Shown: one piece after another, positions 36,769-46,000 of the stretch
Position numbering within the stretch: position 1 is the first letter of the stretch
How the letters are laid out: every line of letters starts with the position of its first letter
Assembly: GCA_044228685.1 (NCBI GenBank)
Contig: JBGAUL010000002.1
Span: 186,001 to 250,000 of the forward strand
Reading direction: 5' to 3'
Source: JBBATK01 sp044228685
GTDB taxonomy: Bacteria > Bacteroidota > Ignavibacteria > Kapaibacteriales > NICIL-2
Length of the DNA stretch: 64,000 nucleotides
Made by a program: the position numbers and the translations under genes
Notes under the pieces: model-generated
Told to the model about the DNA's origin: nothing
The model's database searches: none
The model's input: the letters and a program-made list of their open reading frames with translations, nothing else

Positions 36769-37236
36769 TTATTCTGCGCTTTGCTTCCACGACAATTGAT
36801 CAGCAACCGAGTCAATAGTCCGCTCCAAATCACGCAAGCCCGGAGGCGGTCCAAAGCGATCCGTTACCTTCTTGGTAGAATCGTTCAGGGTATAACGCAA
36901 GGTGTAGGTTGGGATGTCAGTGACGGCATCGTCATACACATCATTCAGACTGAAGAACTTGATTCGATCAAACTCTTTAATCAAATAAGTCAGTGACTCG
37001 GTTGAGATCGTTGCAGTGTAGTGTCCAATCTTCTCCACATTTGACTTGCCATCATAAACAGCCGTTCCATCACCGCGAAGAGTGAGTGTATAAGCCGGAC
37101 ATGTGCCGAAGCATGCGGTGCGATCCAGCATGATAACGGGATTCTTCGGACCAAAATTCACGATTGGTTTTGAACTGGCGCATGCGCCGATAAAAACCAA
37201 GGAACAAACTGCGAGCACTCGTGTGCAAAGGGTCAT
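36769..37236 (-). CDS. Lipoprotein with DUF6438 domain
   Basis: 155 residues. A lipoprotein signal (VLAVCSLVFIGAC) has its lipobox at IGAC. The mature part begins with IMLDRTACFGTCPAYTLTLR and continues GDGTAVYDGKSNVEKIGHYT, the typical start of the DUF6438 family with its conserved C-FGTCP-Y segment. The function of the family is unknown; proteins with it are frequent in Bacteroidota. It should be anchored to a membrane facing the periplasm. It stands alone about 100 bp upstream of the rpoN stop codon region. Confidence 0.82.
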   Translation of the reverse strand: MTLCTRVLAVCSLVFIGACASSKPIVNFGPKNPVIMLDRTACFGTCPAYTLTLRGDGTAVYDGKSNVEKIGHYTATISTESLTYLIKEFDRIKFFSLNDVYDDAVTDIPTYTLRYTLNDSTKKVTDRFGPPPGLRDLERTIDSVADQLSWKQSAE

Positions 37237-37336
37237 AATGGCTGAGCCGTGAAGCTCCTACAAAGTGGTTGTTGTGATATCTGACACAGATGATTCAAAA
37301 AGGGTTCACAGCACTAGCCTTCGCGTCACGCACTTT

Positions 37337-39112
37337 TTATAGTTCCCGTCGCAAGCGTGCAACCGGAATCTTCAATTGCTCGCGGTACTTTGCTACAGTG
37401 CGACGCGCGACATTATAGCCTTCCTTCTTCAGCTCTTTAGCCAGCTTATCATCACTCCAAGGTTTGGACTTTGATTCCTTGGAAATGATGTCCTTGATTT
37501 TGTCTTTGATAATCGTCGTTGAAACTTCGTCGCCTTCATCATTCGTCAAAGACTCACTGAAGAAGAAGCGGAGTTCGTAGATACCGAATTCGGTTTGTAC
37601 GTATTTGTTGTTGACGACGCGACACACCGTCGAGATATCCATTGCTGATTCTTCAGCAACGTCTTTGTAGATAAGCGGACGCAATCCTGCTGGACCTTCT
37701 TCGAAGAATCCTTTTTGAAGATGCGCGATGGTCGTCATGACTTTCAGCATCGTCGATTTACGTTGCTTGATAGCATTGATCAAAAACTTCGCATCCTCAT
37801 GCTTCTTGCGCATCCACTCGCGTGTTTCCTTGTTGAACTTGCGGTAGCGAGCTTCTCGTTTCAATTTTTCATAAGCCTTGCTCACACGAAGTTGCGGCAT
37901 TGTCGCATCGTTCAGAGAGATGAGGAAGTCGCTGTGATCTTCCGTTGGCTCCACAACGAAGTCAGGAATAATTGTCGTTATACCCTGCGTCGATGAACCA
38001 TAGCCAGGCTTCGGATTCAATCGACGAATTACATCAATTGCCTCGCGCAAATACTCCTCGCTCACTTCGAGCAAATTGGCAATCTGCTGATAGTGCTTCA
38101 TGGTGAATTGCGTGTACGCTTTGGTGAGAATCTCCCAAGCAAGCTTTTGTCCGGCATTCATTTTGGGCAAAGCACGAAGCTGTGCAATCAAACACTCCTG
38201 CACCGTGCGCGAAGCACAACCGGTTGGCTCAAATTCTTGGATTGCATGCAAGACATTTTCAGCTTGCGCCAGAGTGAGTCGCTTGAGAATTGTTGGCGAT
38301 GAATGCGCGTAGGTGATGGTGTCCGGATCAACCGAAGCTGCAGCTTTGTCGGAAACTTTCTGACCTTGGGCATTGGCACCGAGTGCGGCCATGCGACGTT
38401 CGTGATTGCTTTCATCGATGATTGCGTTTGCATCTTCGAGCACTTCCTTCAAATCACGACGCAGGTATCCGTCGTCTTCCAGATTTCCAATAATCTGTTC
38501 ACCGAGCAATACTTCTTCTTCGTTGAGATCGGCAAAGTGCAATTGCTCGAGAAGATCTTCTTCAAAAGACTTTACGTCTTTGATTTGGAATGGCTCGTAA
38601 TCGAGATCGTCTTCACCGGGTGACGATTCGGTGTTGGATTTCGGACCATTATCCTGCCAGAGCATATTGTAAAAATCAAAGGCATCCGAGTCGTCGGGAA
38701 TGTCTTGATCATAGCTCAAATCCTGCTGCTCATTACCACCTTCGTAGCTGGTCATGGCTGGTTCTGTTGGACCTGCAAGACGCGCTGCTTGAGCTGCCTT
38801 TTCTTCGGCTTCGCTCATTTCATAGATGTCGGGAATATCGTCGGCAGGTGTGGCCGACTGTTTCACGTGCATGTTGGCTTCGTTGGCGAGCTCGGCTGCT
38901 TCGTTAGCAACGATTGGGGCATTGATCTCAATGTCCTCGCTCAGTGAACTTCCATCTTCACCAAGCTCCTCCACCATGGGATTCTGTTCAATCTCCTGCC
39001 GAATATGCTGCTCCATTTGCAGGGCAGGCAACTGCAGCAATTTCAGATACTGAATCTGTTGGGGAGTCAGGGTTTGCTGCAAACCCACGTTCAGTTGTAG
39101 TCCAAGTTTCAT
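37337..39112 (-). CDS. rpoN: RNA polymerase sigma-54 factor RpoN
   Basis: 591 residues from the start I choose at 39112 (MKLGLQLNVGLQQTLTPQQI), which gives the classical sigma54 region I; an ATG at 39169 would add 19 unconserved residues. Region I (activator interaction) is followed by an acidic region II of about 150 residues, then the core-binding domain (EEDLLEQLHFADLNEEE and QEFEPTGCASRTVQECL). The C-terminal DNA-binding domain ends with the RpoN box, seen here as VARRTVAKYREQLKIPVARL. It directs transcription from -24/-12 promoters with enhancer-binding activators. No such activator is encoded in the window. Whether it governs the flagellar genes is open, since the promoters found there are of sigma28 type. 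Confidence 0.97.
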   Translation of the reverse strand: MKLGLQLNVGLQQTLTPQQIQYLKLLQLPALQMEQHIRQEIEQNPMVEELGEDGSSLSEDIEINAPIVANEAAELANEANMHVKQSATPADDIPDIYEMSEAEEKAAQAARLAGPTEPAMTSYEGGNEQQDLSYDQDIPDDSDAFDFYNMLWQDNGPKSNTESSPGEDDLDYEPFQIKDVKSFEEDLLEQLHFADLNEEEVLLGEQIIGNLEDDGYLRRDLKEVLEDANAIIDESNHERRMAALGANAQGQKVSDKAAASVDPDTITYAHSSPTILKRLTLAQAENVLHAIQEFEPTGCASRTVQECLIAQLRALPKMNAGQKLAWEILTKAYTQFTMKHYQQIANLLEVSEEYLREAIDVIRRLNPKPGYGSSTQGITTIIPDFVVEPTEDHSDFLISLNDATMPQLRVSKAYEKLKREARYRKFNKETREWMRKKHEDAKFLINAIKQRKSTMLKVMTTIAHLQKGFFEEGPAGLRPLIYKDVAEESAMDISTVCRVVNNKYVQTEFGIYELRFFFSESLTNDEGDEVSTTIIKDKIKDIISKESKSKPWSDDKLAKELKKEGYNVARRTVAKYREQLKIPVARLRREL

Positions 39113-39188
39113 GCTGAGGCTGAAAAGATTGTCTGGTGAATGAAATCCTGCTTCGCGTGAAAGAAGCATCCGCAGCTACATTGGCGCT

Positions 39189-39752
39189 TTAAGTTTTTGA
39201 CTCGTTGCGGACGGCATCGAGTGCTTCAACCCATTCCTCGCCAAATTCCCGGATCAAGGCATCGCGTGTAATGTCTGCGATGTGAAGATTCAGGTCTTTG
39301 CCGTGAGCTTTTGCCGGCTCGCACTCTTCAAAGCGATCGTAGTAGAGATAGGGTCCGCCGAAGTCTGCAATGCGAATCGGAAACAAATGACACGATATCG
39401 GCTTGCGGAACTCGTTTTTACCTTCCATAAACGAACGTTCAAGAGCACAGCGCGCGACGTTTTTCTCAAAAAACACAAAGACGCATTGCTGATTCTCGAT
39501 GCAGTTCACACTGCGGTCGCCCGGTTCACCCTCAAGCCAGCCATGCTGCTTGATGTAATCCTTGGAGCGATCGTCCAGATACTCCATTGCGGCCGGAGCG
39601 GCGGCTGCCAAATGCTTGACCTCATCGTCACGCAATGGCGCTCCACTCCCACCATGCAGCGTACAACATGCTCCCTTACACTTGGCAAGGTCGCACGCGA
39701 AATGCTGCGTTAGTATCTGCTCATCGAGGGCAATATCGTTGAGAATGATCAC
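39189..39752 (-). CDS. DUF3109 family cysteine-cluster protein
   Basis: 187 residues, cytoplasmic. The N terminus has the motif CDLAKCKGACC followed by GGSGAPLRDDEV, typical of DUF3109 (a relative of the YkgJ-type zinc/iron-chelating CxxxC proteins). Later Cys residues (SVNCIENQQCVFVFF, ARCALE, PISCHLFPIRI, FEECEPAK) probably complete a metal site. The function of the family is unknown. The ATG is followed directly by the conserved region. It lies upstream of rpoN in the same orientation, with a gap of 76 bp to the rpoN start. Confidence 0.88.
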   Translation of the reverse strand: MIILNDIALDEQILTQHFACDLAKCKGACCTLHGGSGAPLRDDEVKHLAAAAPAAMEYLDDRSKDYIKQHGWLEGEPGDRSVNCIENQQCVFVFFEKNVARCALERSFMEGKNEFRKPISCHLFPIRIADFGGPYLYYDRFEECEPAKAHGKDLNLHIADITRDALIREFGEEWVEALDAVRNESKT

Positions 39753-40416
39753 GGATGTGTTGGTTCTTGAATCCTTAGATGACCGTGTCTTGTGGTGCTT
39801 GGTGCCAAATTAATGACCGACCACCTGCCCTCAAAGAACTCTATTGAGCTCCTCTCAAACATCGATGGATACACCCCTAAAAACGACGATTGTTGTTTGG
39901 ATTTAAGCCTTAGACTGTCGGCTGCACGACGCTAAAGCTGTGTGTCTTTTTGCAAAAACACGAACAAGAACCTGTGAATACAAGCAGAATTGAGCCTTTT
40001 TGACGAATCAATTCCACCGAACTCACTTTCTTGTGCCGTTTCCTGAACTGCAAAACAGGTCGAATGTTTTCCAACCGTTAGTACATGATAAACACCTACT
40101 AACTCCAGTCTACTTCGGGTCATGGATCCCGTCGACGACTGACTGTTTGTTTTTCAATGATTCGGCGCTCCAATATAGGTGTTTCTGAGCCTACTTCAAG
40201 TGAGAAATCGAAGGGGATGTGAGCGGCTAATGGGCGCACGATGCCTCCTTTGGTTAAATGCACATTGATTGATCCGCACTCCAATTCTCCATGACCATGC
40301 CTATGTCAGCTTTCAAAGCGTGAATGAGCGCGAGCAGCAATTCCATGAACTGTGCTGTCCCATAACTTATGAGCGACCCCGAAAGCGGATCTATCGAGCT
40401 TTTTTCACAACACGAG
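39753..40416. other. Intergenic region, no gene recognised
   Basis: About 660 bp (900 bp to the next gene) without a credible coding region: short frames on both strands have no ribosome-binding site, no signal and no recognisable motif. A near-palindrome at about 39940-39961 (GTGTCTTTTTGCAAAAACAC) is the only structure noted before the promoter at 40417. Confidence 0.5.
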
Positions 40417-40443
40417 CAAAGAAAACGCTCCTGTGGCCGATAA
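40417..40443 (+). promoter_or_regulatory. Sigma28 (FliA)-type promoter upstream of PAS kinase
   Basis: CAAAGAAA (40417-40424), an 11-bp spacer, and GCCGATAA (40436-40443). The -10 box is a perfect match to the flagellar sigma28 consensus and the -35 keeps AAAG. It would give a leader of about 195 nt before the kinase gene at 40649. Confidence 0.6.
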
Positions 40444-40609
40444 TTAGCGAAAGTGCCCGGTGGCTCGTTTACAGAGCATTGTCGGGTACTATACGAGTAT
40501 CGTTCAGCCACATTCAAATTGACAAATAGCCTTTGTCATAGGCGTTGAATAACTGCGTTACCATCCGGTGACAGAACGATAGACAGTCGGTAGACTGAAC
40601 ATTGACAGG

Positions 40610-40632
40610 CATGGGTCGGTGACCGACACATG
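40610..40632. promoter_or_regulatory. 23-bp near-perfect palindrome before the kinase gene
   Basis: The sequence reads CATG, then GGTCGGTGACCGACA, then CATG: ten of eleven base pairs match around the central G. It lies 16 nt before the kinase start codon, directly ahead of the ribosome-binding site (AAAAGG). As DNA it looks like an operator for a dimeric regulator; as RNA it would be a strong hairpin next to the start. Confidence 0.55.
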
Positions 40633-40648
40633 CTATTGAAAAGGCTTC

Positions 40649-42688
40649 ATGCACAGAGACATTCATCACAGAACAATTGTACGTCCCTCATCGCACAACA
40701 CAAGCGGTGATGCTTTTGTTCATGCATTAACTCGTAAGCACTTTGGTGCAGAACCGGAGTGGCCTTTGCACGTCCGCGAGTTCCTAAACGACATCACGCG
40801 TAGTCTTCGTTCGCCCTTGCATAACAGTCGTTATCCTGTCGAACTCAAAGAAGCTATTCAGCTCGACTCCGAAGAATTCTCGACCATCCGACATCTGCAA
40901 AATCTGATCGTTCGACTGCGTCGCAACGAAGACGGTAGCATCGTTTATACTCTTCGTGAAGGTCGTCTTGCCGGTGAGAACACTACCAGTGCAGTGCGCG
41001 ACAAACCAATCGAAGAATTTCTGGATCAGGAATCTCTGCAGGCAATTCTTCCGCACGTACAACAAGCATTTGCCGGCGAGGCAGTGCAGTTTGAGTATGT
41101 GGTGGATGGTCGTACTTACCTTCGTTTCTTCGCACCAATATTCGACGAGCTCTCGCACGAAGTCACTGAAGTTGTGGGATCGCTCACCGACATCAGCGCG
41201 CAAAAGGAAACTGAACGTCAGTTACGCAGCAGCGAACATTTATTCCGTAAACTCATCGACAGTATTCCCATCGGAATTCTCAAGCAAGAACTTCACGCCG
41301 ATGGTTTGGTTCATGATGAAGTTGCCAACACAGAATTTCAGCGCATCTCCGGTTACAGCGTCGACGAACTCTGGGCTATGACCAATGAAACGCGCATGTC
41401 GCTCATCCATCCGGCTGAGCGTGATGCGGTGATCCGTCGTTGGACGGAGTGGCAATCAAATCCCAATGACGGCACGCTGAATCTCTGTTATCGCTTTCTG
41501 CATCGCTCCGGTGAGTACAGAACATTTCAGAATTACTTGGTGAAGTTTCATTCGGAAGCGGGAAATCTTGTGTGCGTACAGGCGGTGCTGGACGTCACGA
41601 CTGATGCTGAAAATGAACGTCAGCTACGTCACCTTGCTTCCTATCTCGAACAAAGCGTCACTCCAATCTTCGAAATCACCGAGAGTGGAGAGCTTCGTAC
41701 AATGAACGGGGCGGCCAAAGAAGAATTCAACGACTTAGTTGCATTGGGAATGCGACATGCTTTGCTAGCAGACTTTCCCTCAATGGCTTCGCGCATGCAC
41801 CAAAGTGCAGCGCGTGTGTTCAAGCGCGTGGTGTCGGTTGGTTCCGATTACTATGAGCAGCACGTGTACTTCATGCCAGAGGCAAAGGTCTACCGCATCT
41901 TCTGTCACAACATCACAACGCTCAAGCGTGCCGAAGAAGAACTGCGTGAATCACTGGAGAAGGAACGCGCACTGAGCTTGTTGCGTTCAACCTTCATTGA
42001 CACTATCTCGCATGAGTTCCGCACACCATTGACTGGTATCAATACTTCTGCTGAATTGCTGCAGCGTTATGACAAGGTCATGAATCACGACGAACGCGTG
42101 ATGCACCTTGAAGCCATCCGCAATAGGGTTCAAGAAATTGTTGAATTGGTTGCGCGTTTCACGACCCAATCGTCCATGCGAAACATGCGCGATTCCTTCA
42201 CTCCTGCTGACATCGACTTGGTGCCGGTGGTGCAGCGAATTCTCGAAGAGACTCGTTCGTTTGCTACCGATCGCAAACAAAAATTGGTATATGAAGTTCC
42301 GACTCGCGAGGTCATGATTTCAGGCGATGAGCGCTTGCTCCGTCATGCAATTCGCAATATATTGCTGAACGCCATTCAGTATTCAGCCGAAGGTTCGTCC
42401 GTCCAACTGCGCATGTGCGCCGTCAAGGACGCTGTTCAAATCACCGTTATTGACGAAGGCGTTGGTATACCGGAACGCGAATTGGAGTTGCTCTTTACAC
42501 CGTATTTCCGCGGAACAAATTCGGGTCGATTGCCCGGTAGCGGACTCGGTATCTCCATCGCAAAGGAATTCATAGAGCTTCACAAAGGAAGCGTTGAAAT
42601 TCAGAGCAGAGTTGGCATAGGTACGACAGTGGTCTTAACGATCCCGATGCTCGACCTCAAGAAGGCACAGGAAGAATCAGCACATTGA
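40649..42688 (+). CDS. PAS-domain sensor histidine kinase
   Basis: 679 residues, no membrane segment, so a soluble cytoplasmic sensor. Three PAS-like regions lie at about 75-190 (ending VGSLTDISAQKETERQLRSS), 198-320 (ending VQAVLDVTTDAENERQLRHL) and 325-445. The HisKA domain has the phosphorylated His455 in SHEFRTPLTG. The ATPase has the N box around IRNILLNAIQYS, then VIDEGVGIPE and GSGLGISIAKEF. It is followed after 12 bp by a receiver-kinase hybrid, which may be its phosphotransfer partner. A sigma28-type promoter upstream suggests a link to motility. No flavin- or heme-specific residues were recognised in the PAS regions. Confidence 0.9.
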   Translation: MHRDIHHRTIVRPSSHNTSGDAFVHALTRKHFGAEPEWPLHVREFLNDITRSLRSPLHNSRYPVELKEAIQLDSEEFSTIRHLQNLIVRLRRNEDGSIVYTLREGRLAGENTTSAVRDKPIEEFLDQESLQAILPHVQQAFAGEAVQFEYVVDGRTYLRFFAPIFDELSHEVTEVVGSLTDISAQKETERQLRSSEHLFRKLIDSIPIGILKQELHADGLVHDEVANTEFQRISGYSVDELWAMTNETRMSLIHPAERDAVIRRWTEWQSNPNDGTLNLCYRFLHRSGEYRTFQNYLVKFHSEAGNLVCVQAVLDVTTDAENERQLRHLASYLEQSVTPIFEITESGELRTMNGAAKEEFNDLVALGMRHALLADFPSMASRMHQSAARVFKRVVSVGSDYYEQHVYFMPEAKVYRIFCHNITTLKRAEEELRESLEKERALSLLRSTFIDTISHEFRTPLTGINTSAELLQRYDKVMNHDERVMHLEAIRNRVQEIVELVARFTTQSSMRNMRDSFTPADIDLVPVVQRILEETRSFATDRKQKLVYEVPTREVMISGDERLLRHAIRNILLNAIQYSAEGSSVQLRMCAVKDAVQITVIDEGVGIPERELELLFTPYFRGTNSGRLPGSGLGISIAKEFIELHKGSVEIQSRVGIGTTVVLTIPMLDLKKAQEESAH

Positions 42689-42700
42689 TGCACGGAAAGC

Positions 42701-43795
42701 ATGAAAAAGATTTTGCTCATCGACGACTCGGACTATATCGTAGAAGGAACCTCTTCTCTTCTGCGCTTTGAAGGCTATGAAGTTCTTACAGCCAACAATG
42801 GTTCTGCCGGCGTTGCTCTAGCCAAAGCGCATCATCCCGACCTGGTTATTTGCGATATCTCCATGCCTGAAATGGATGGCTTTGCCGTCCTGCGCGAACT
42901 ACGCACGGATAAAGCCACAGAATCACTACGTTTCATGTTCCTCACTGCGCGCGCTGACAAAGGCGATATGCGTACGGGAATGGAATTCGGTGCCGACGAC
43001 TATCTGCTCAAGCCATTCACCGTCGAAGAACTTCTCAGTGCAATCGATGCACAATGGAAGAAGCGTGAGTTGATTCAGCGTGGTTACGAAGAAATCAAGA
43101 TGAACGTGACCTATGCGCTTCCGCATGAGTTCCGTACAGCACTAAATCAGATCATCGGCTCTGCGAATTTTCTGAAGAATGAATCGAATGCCGATGACCG
43201 CGTCTCGACGGCGGAGATGGCTGATGATATCATCAGCAGTGCAAAGCGACTGCTTCATATCACCGAGAATTTTCTGGTCTATGCCCAGCTCGAGTCGATT
43301 GCCGGCAATCCCCAGGCTCGCGAAGCGCTGATGAATGAACGCGCCGAAGAAGCTGCTGCGGTAATCTCCGATATCGCGCAATCAAAAGCTCAGCACTACA
43401 ATCGTCTCAACGATCTCATTCTGAATTGCAGCGCGGAAGGATTAGCTCTCACCATCTCCTACGAGAACCTCAACAAGATTGTTGATGAGCTCATGGACAA
43501 CGCATTTAAATTCTCGCAAGCTGATACTCGTGTGCAGCTTGATGGCGTTGCTCGCGATGGCTTCTTCCATCTCAGTCTTAGTGATTGCGGACGTGGTATG
43601 AGCGCCGCACAACTCGCATCTCTTGGTGCTTACAATCAATTCGATCGCATGGTGCATGAACAACAAGGCGTCGGACTCGGACTCGTCATCGCCAAACGCT
43701 TGGTCGAACTGCATCAAGGAAAATTCGCCATCCACTCCGAAGAAGGAATTGGAACTGTGATTACCCTCTCGTTGCCATTGAGTGCTACCGCTTAA
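42701..43795 (+). CDS. Receiver-histidine kinase hybrid
   Basis: 364 residues: a receiver domain at the N terminus (acidic pair at IDDS, Asp52 in ICDISMPEMDG, Thr/Ala in FLTARADKGD, Lys in LLKPF) joined to a histidine kinase core. His142 lies in LPHEFRTALNQIIG. The ATPase has LMDNAFKFSQ, LSDCGRGMS and GVGLGLVIAKRL. There is no DNA-binding output. In such proteins the receiver usually controls the attached kinase. The start follows GGAAAG. The gene lies 12 bp after the PAS kinase and is surely cotranscribed; a phosphorelay from that kinase to this receiver is likely but not shown. Confidence 0.9.
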   Translation: MKKILLIDDSDYIVEGTSSLLRFEGYEVLTANNGSAGVALAKAHHPDLVICDISMPEMDGFAVLRELRTDKATESLRFMFLTARADKGDMRTGMEFGADDYLLKPFTVEELLSAIDAQWKKRELIQRGYEEIKMNVTYALPHEFRTALNQIIGSANFLKNESNADDRVSTAEMADDIISSAKRLLHITENFLVYAQLESIAGNPQAREALMNERAEEAAAVISDIAQSKAQHYNRLNDLILNCSAEGLALTISYENLNKIVDELMDNAFKFSQADTRVQLDGVARDGFFHLSLSDCGRGMSAAQLASLGAYNQFDRMVHEQQGVGLGLVIAKRLVELHQGKFAIHSEEGIGTVITLSLPLSATA

Positions 43796-43926
43796 GAAAT
43801 CCGCTGAAAAAGAAGTAGTCGTAAAAGCTAGAATTGATGCGCCTTGCAGGCCATTAACACTGAACCCAACTTGCGTTCAACCCCATCTTCAGTAGTTTTG
43901 AACTCCACCCTTTAATCTACAATCCA

Positions 43927-44280
43927 ATGAGTCTGATAGCCGACACGCAAGGTCAACTTCCGTATTGGGCAGTCATTTTTTCCAATCTCCGAACTGAGAA
44001 CATCGACGAGTACGAGCACACTGCCGATCGTATGATGGAGTTAGCAGCTCAACAACCTGGTTTTCTGGGTGTAGAGTCAGTTCGAAATGGATTGGGAATT
44101 ACGATTTCCTACTGGAAGGACGAGCAGAGCATTCGCGCATGGCGATTACATGCAGAGCATCGTCAAGCGCAGGATAATGGTCGCAATCGCTGGTACAGCG
44201 AATACTGCACACGAGTGTGTAAGGTAGAGCGCGAGGTCCGCTATAATGCTGCGGAGCACAAAGACAACGACGAAGCCTAG
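43927..44280 (+). CDS. Antibiotic biosynthesis monooxygenase (ABM) domain protein
   Basis: 117 residues of a single ferredoxin-like ABM domain: YWAVIFSNLRTENIDEYEHT, QQPGFLGVESVRNGLGITIS and YWKDEQSIRAWRLHAEHRQA. The 'ISYW' and 'W-H-EH' features mark the YgiN/IsdG-like group. Members act as small monooxygenases or bind heme or quinones; which applies here is not evident. It lies 131 bp after the hybrid kinase. Its TAG overlaps that of the convergent phoU gene in a shared CTAG. Confidence 0.85.
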   Translation: MSLIADTQGQLPYWAVIFSNLRTENIDEYEHTADRMMELAAQQPGFLGVESVRNGLGITISYWKDEQSIRAWRLHAEHRQAQDNGRNRWYSEYCTRVCKVEREVRYNAAEHKDNDEA

Positions 44281-44990
44281 AGATTTTCGATGTCGTTTTC
44301 CGGTGCTGCGTTGAAAATATCGCCGACGTCTTCGCCGGTGAGCTGACGGTGGCGTACGACTTTCGCTTCCGAGAGGAAGATCACGTTTTCAGCAATGTTT
44401 GTTGCACGATCGGCAATACGCTCGATGTTGTGCAAACCAATAATCAACTTTGTTCCGCTCTTGATAAGTGATGGTGTTTCTTCCATCATGCGAACGATTT
44501 CAGCGGAGATTTCGACTTCCAATTCATCCACGTTATCGTCCGTTGACAACACGTGATGCGCAAGCTCAGCATCGTTATTGATAAACGAATCCAGACTAGC
44601 CTTCACCATCTTGAAAGTGTTTGTAGTAATGCGGTCGAAGCCGGTTTCATCAACGATATGACGAATAGCTTCATCGAAGCAAAGACGTGCAATTACCAAT
44701 GAAGCGTCGCCTATGCGTTCGAGTTCATTGTTGATTTTGATTGCCGCGAGCAACAGACGCAGGTCGCTTGCAACTGGTTGTTGCAAGGCAAAAAGACGTT
44801 GAACCTGACGGTCGATCTTTAGATCAAGTTTGTCAACCTTATCGTCACGCTCAATTACCAGATTCGCCAGTGGTGTATTCGAGGTCAACAGGGCGCGGAA
44901 AGCAAACTCCACTTGCTCTTCAACAAGGCTGCCCATGCGGATGAGACGTGTTCTTAGCTTATCAAAATCATCTTCAAAATGTCGATGCAT
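44277..44990 (-). CDS. phoU: Phosphate transport regulator PhoU
   Basis: 237 residues forming two similar three-helix bundles. The typical start is HFEDDFDKLRTRLIRMGSLV, and the conserved metal-site stretches are ELERIGDASLVIARL in the first half and NIERIADRATNIAENVIFL in the second. PhoU damps Pst transport and keeps the Pho kinase off when phosphate is plentiful. It is the last gene of the pstCAB-phoU group, 86 bp after pstB. Confidence 0.96.
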   Translation of the reverse strand: MHRHFEDDFDKLRTRLIRMGSLVEEQVEFAFRALLTSNTPLANLVIERDDKVDKLDLKIDRQVQRLFALQQPVASDLRLLLAAIKINNELERIGDASLVIARLCFDEAIRHIVDETGFDRITTNTFKMVKASLDSFINNDAELAHHVLSTDDNVDELEVEISAEIVRMMEETPSLIKSGTKLIIGLHNIERIADRATNIAENVIFLSEAKVVRHRQLTGEDVGDIFNAAPENDIENL

Positions 44991-45076
44991 AATCGTCGAA
45001 TGTGTGTTTGCAATACCTGACCGTCGTGCAATGATACGCTTTAGACGACGGAAATGACGAACGCGATGACGAACTA

Positions 45077-45928
45077 TTATCCGAAACGACCCGTGATATA
45101 GTCTTCAGTCTGCTTCTTCGTTGGATTCGTAAAGATCGTTCGTGTGCGAGCCGACTCAATCAATTCTCCCATATACATGAAGGCTGTGTAGTCACTCACT
45201 CTTGCAGCTTGCTGCATGTTGTGTGTAACGATAACGATGGTATAGGAACTCTTGAGGGTGTGAATCAACTCTTCAATTTTTGCTGTTGCGATCGGATCCA
45301 ACGCGCTGGTTGGTTCGTCCATGAGCAGTATCTCCGGTTCTACAGCCATAGCGCGTGCAATGCACAGACGCTGCTGTTGTCCACCCGAAAGCGACATAGC
45401 CGGTTCTTTCAAACGATCCTTCACTTCATCCCACAAAGCAGCCTTCTGCAAAGCATCTTCAGCAACTTCTTTGAGCAAAGCACGCTTGCGAACGCCGTTA
45501 AAGCGCAGTCCGGCAACCGTGTTTTCAAATATGCTCATGGTTGGAAATGGATTCGGCTTTTGGAAAACCATACCGATGCGACGTCGCACAGCAACCGGAT
45601 CCATCTTCATTACATCTTCACCGTCGAGCAAGATTTCGCCAACTACTTTAGCGCCGGGGACGATGTCGTGCATGCGATTCAAGGCGCGAAGCAGCGTTGA
45701 CTTGCCGCAGCCCGAGGGACCAATAATCGCCGTTGCGCGATTATCGTGAAAACTCATGTTGATGTTGCGAATAGCAAAAGTGCCATTGAAGACCACGCCT
45801 AATCCACGGACACCAAGACGTTCAACTTTGCTCTCGTGCTCGGGATGCCCCGCTTCGCCGTGAGCTTCCGGTCGTGTCTCCACCGTAAACGCAACCGGGG
45901 AATTGTGTTGTTGTTCAGACATGGTCAC
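45077..45928 (-). CDS. pstB: Phosphate ABC transporter ATPase PstB
   Basis: 283 residues. Walker A is GPSGCGKST, the signature is LSGGQQQR, Walker B is ILLMDEPTSALDP and the switch His is in VTHNMQQ. A PstB-specific stretch is RALNRMHDIVPGAKVVGEIL. About 35 residues at the N terminus (rich in His, Glu, Gly) precede the conserved part. It energises phosphate uptake through PstC and PstA at the inner membrane. Ribosome-binding site GGAGTG lies before the ATG. It follows pstA by 72 bp. Confidence 0.97.
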   Translation of the reverse strand: MTMSEQQHNSPVAFTVETRPEAHGEAGHPEHESKVERLGVRGLGVVFNGTFAIRNINMSFHDNRATAIIGPSGCGKSTLLRALNRMHDIVPGAKVVGEILLDGEDVMKMDPVAVRRRIGMVFQKPNPFPTMSIFENTVAGLRFNGVRKRALLKEVAEDALQKAALWDEVKDRLKEPAMSLSGGQQQRLCIARAMAVEPEILLMDEPTSALDPIATAKIEELIHTLKSSYTIVIVTHNMQQAARVSDYTAFMYMGELIESARTRTIFTNPTKKQTEDYITGRFG

Positions 45929-46000
45929 TCCTTCAATCTTCTATCGTAGGTGGTGATGAATACTCCTGAAACGATCGCCGTTCGATCGTCTCGCCTAATC

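Noticed and set aside
40254..40529. Overlapping open frames on both strands upstream of the PAS kinase
   Set aside because: Neither shows a recognisable motif or start signal, and the sigma28-type promoter lies inside them.
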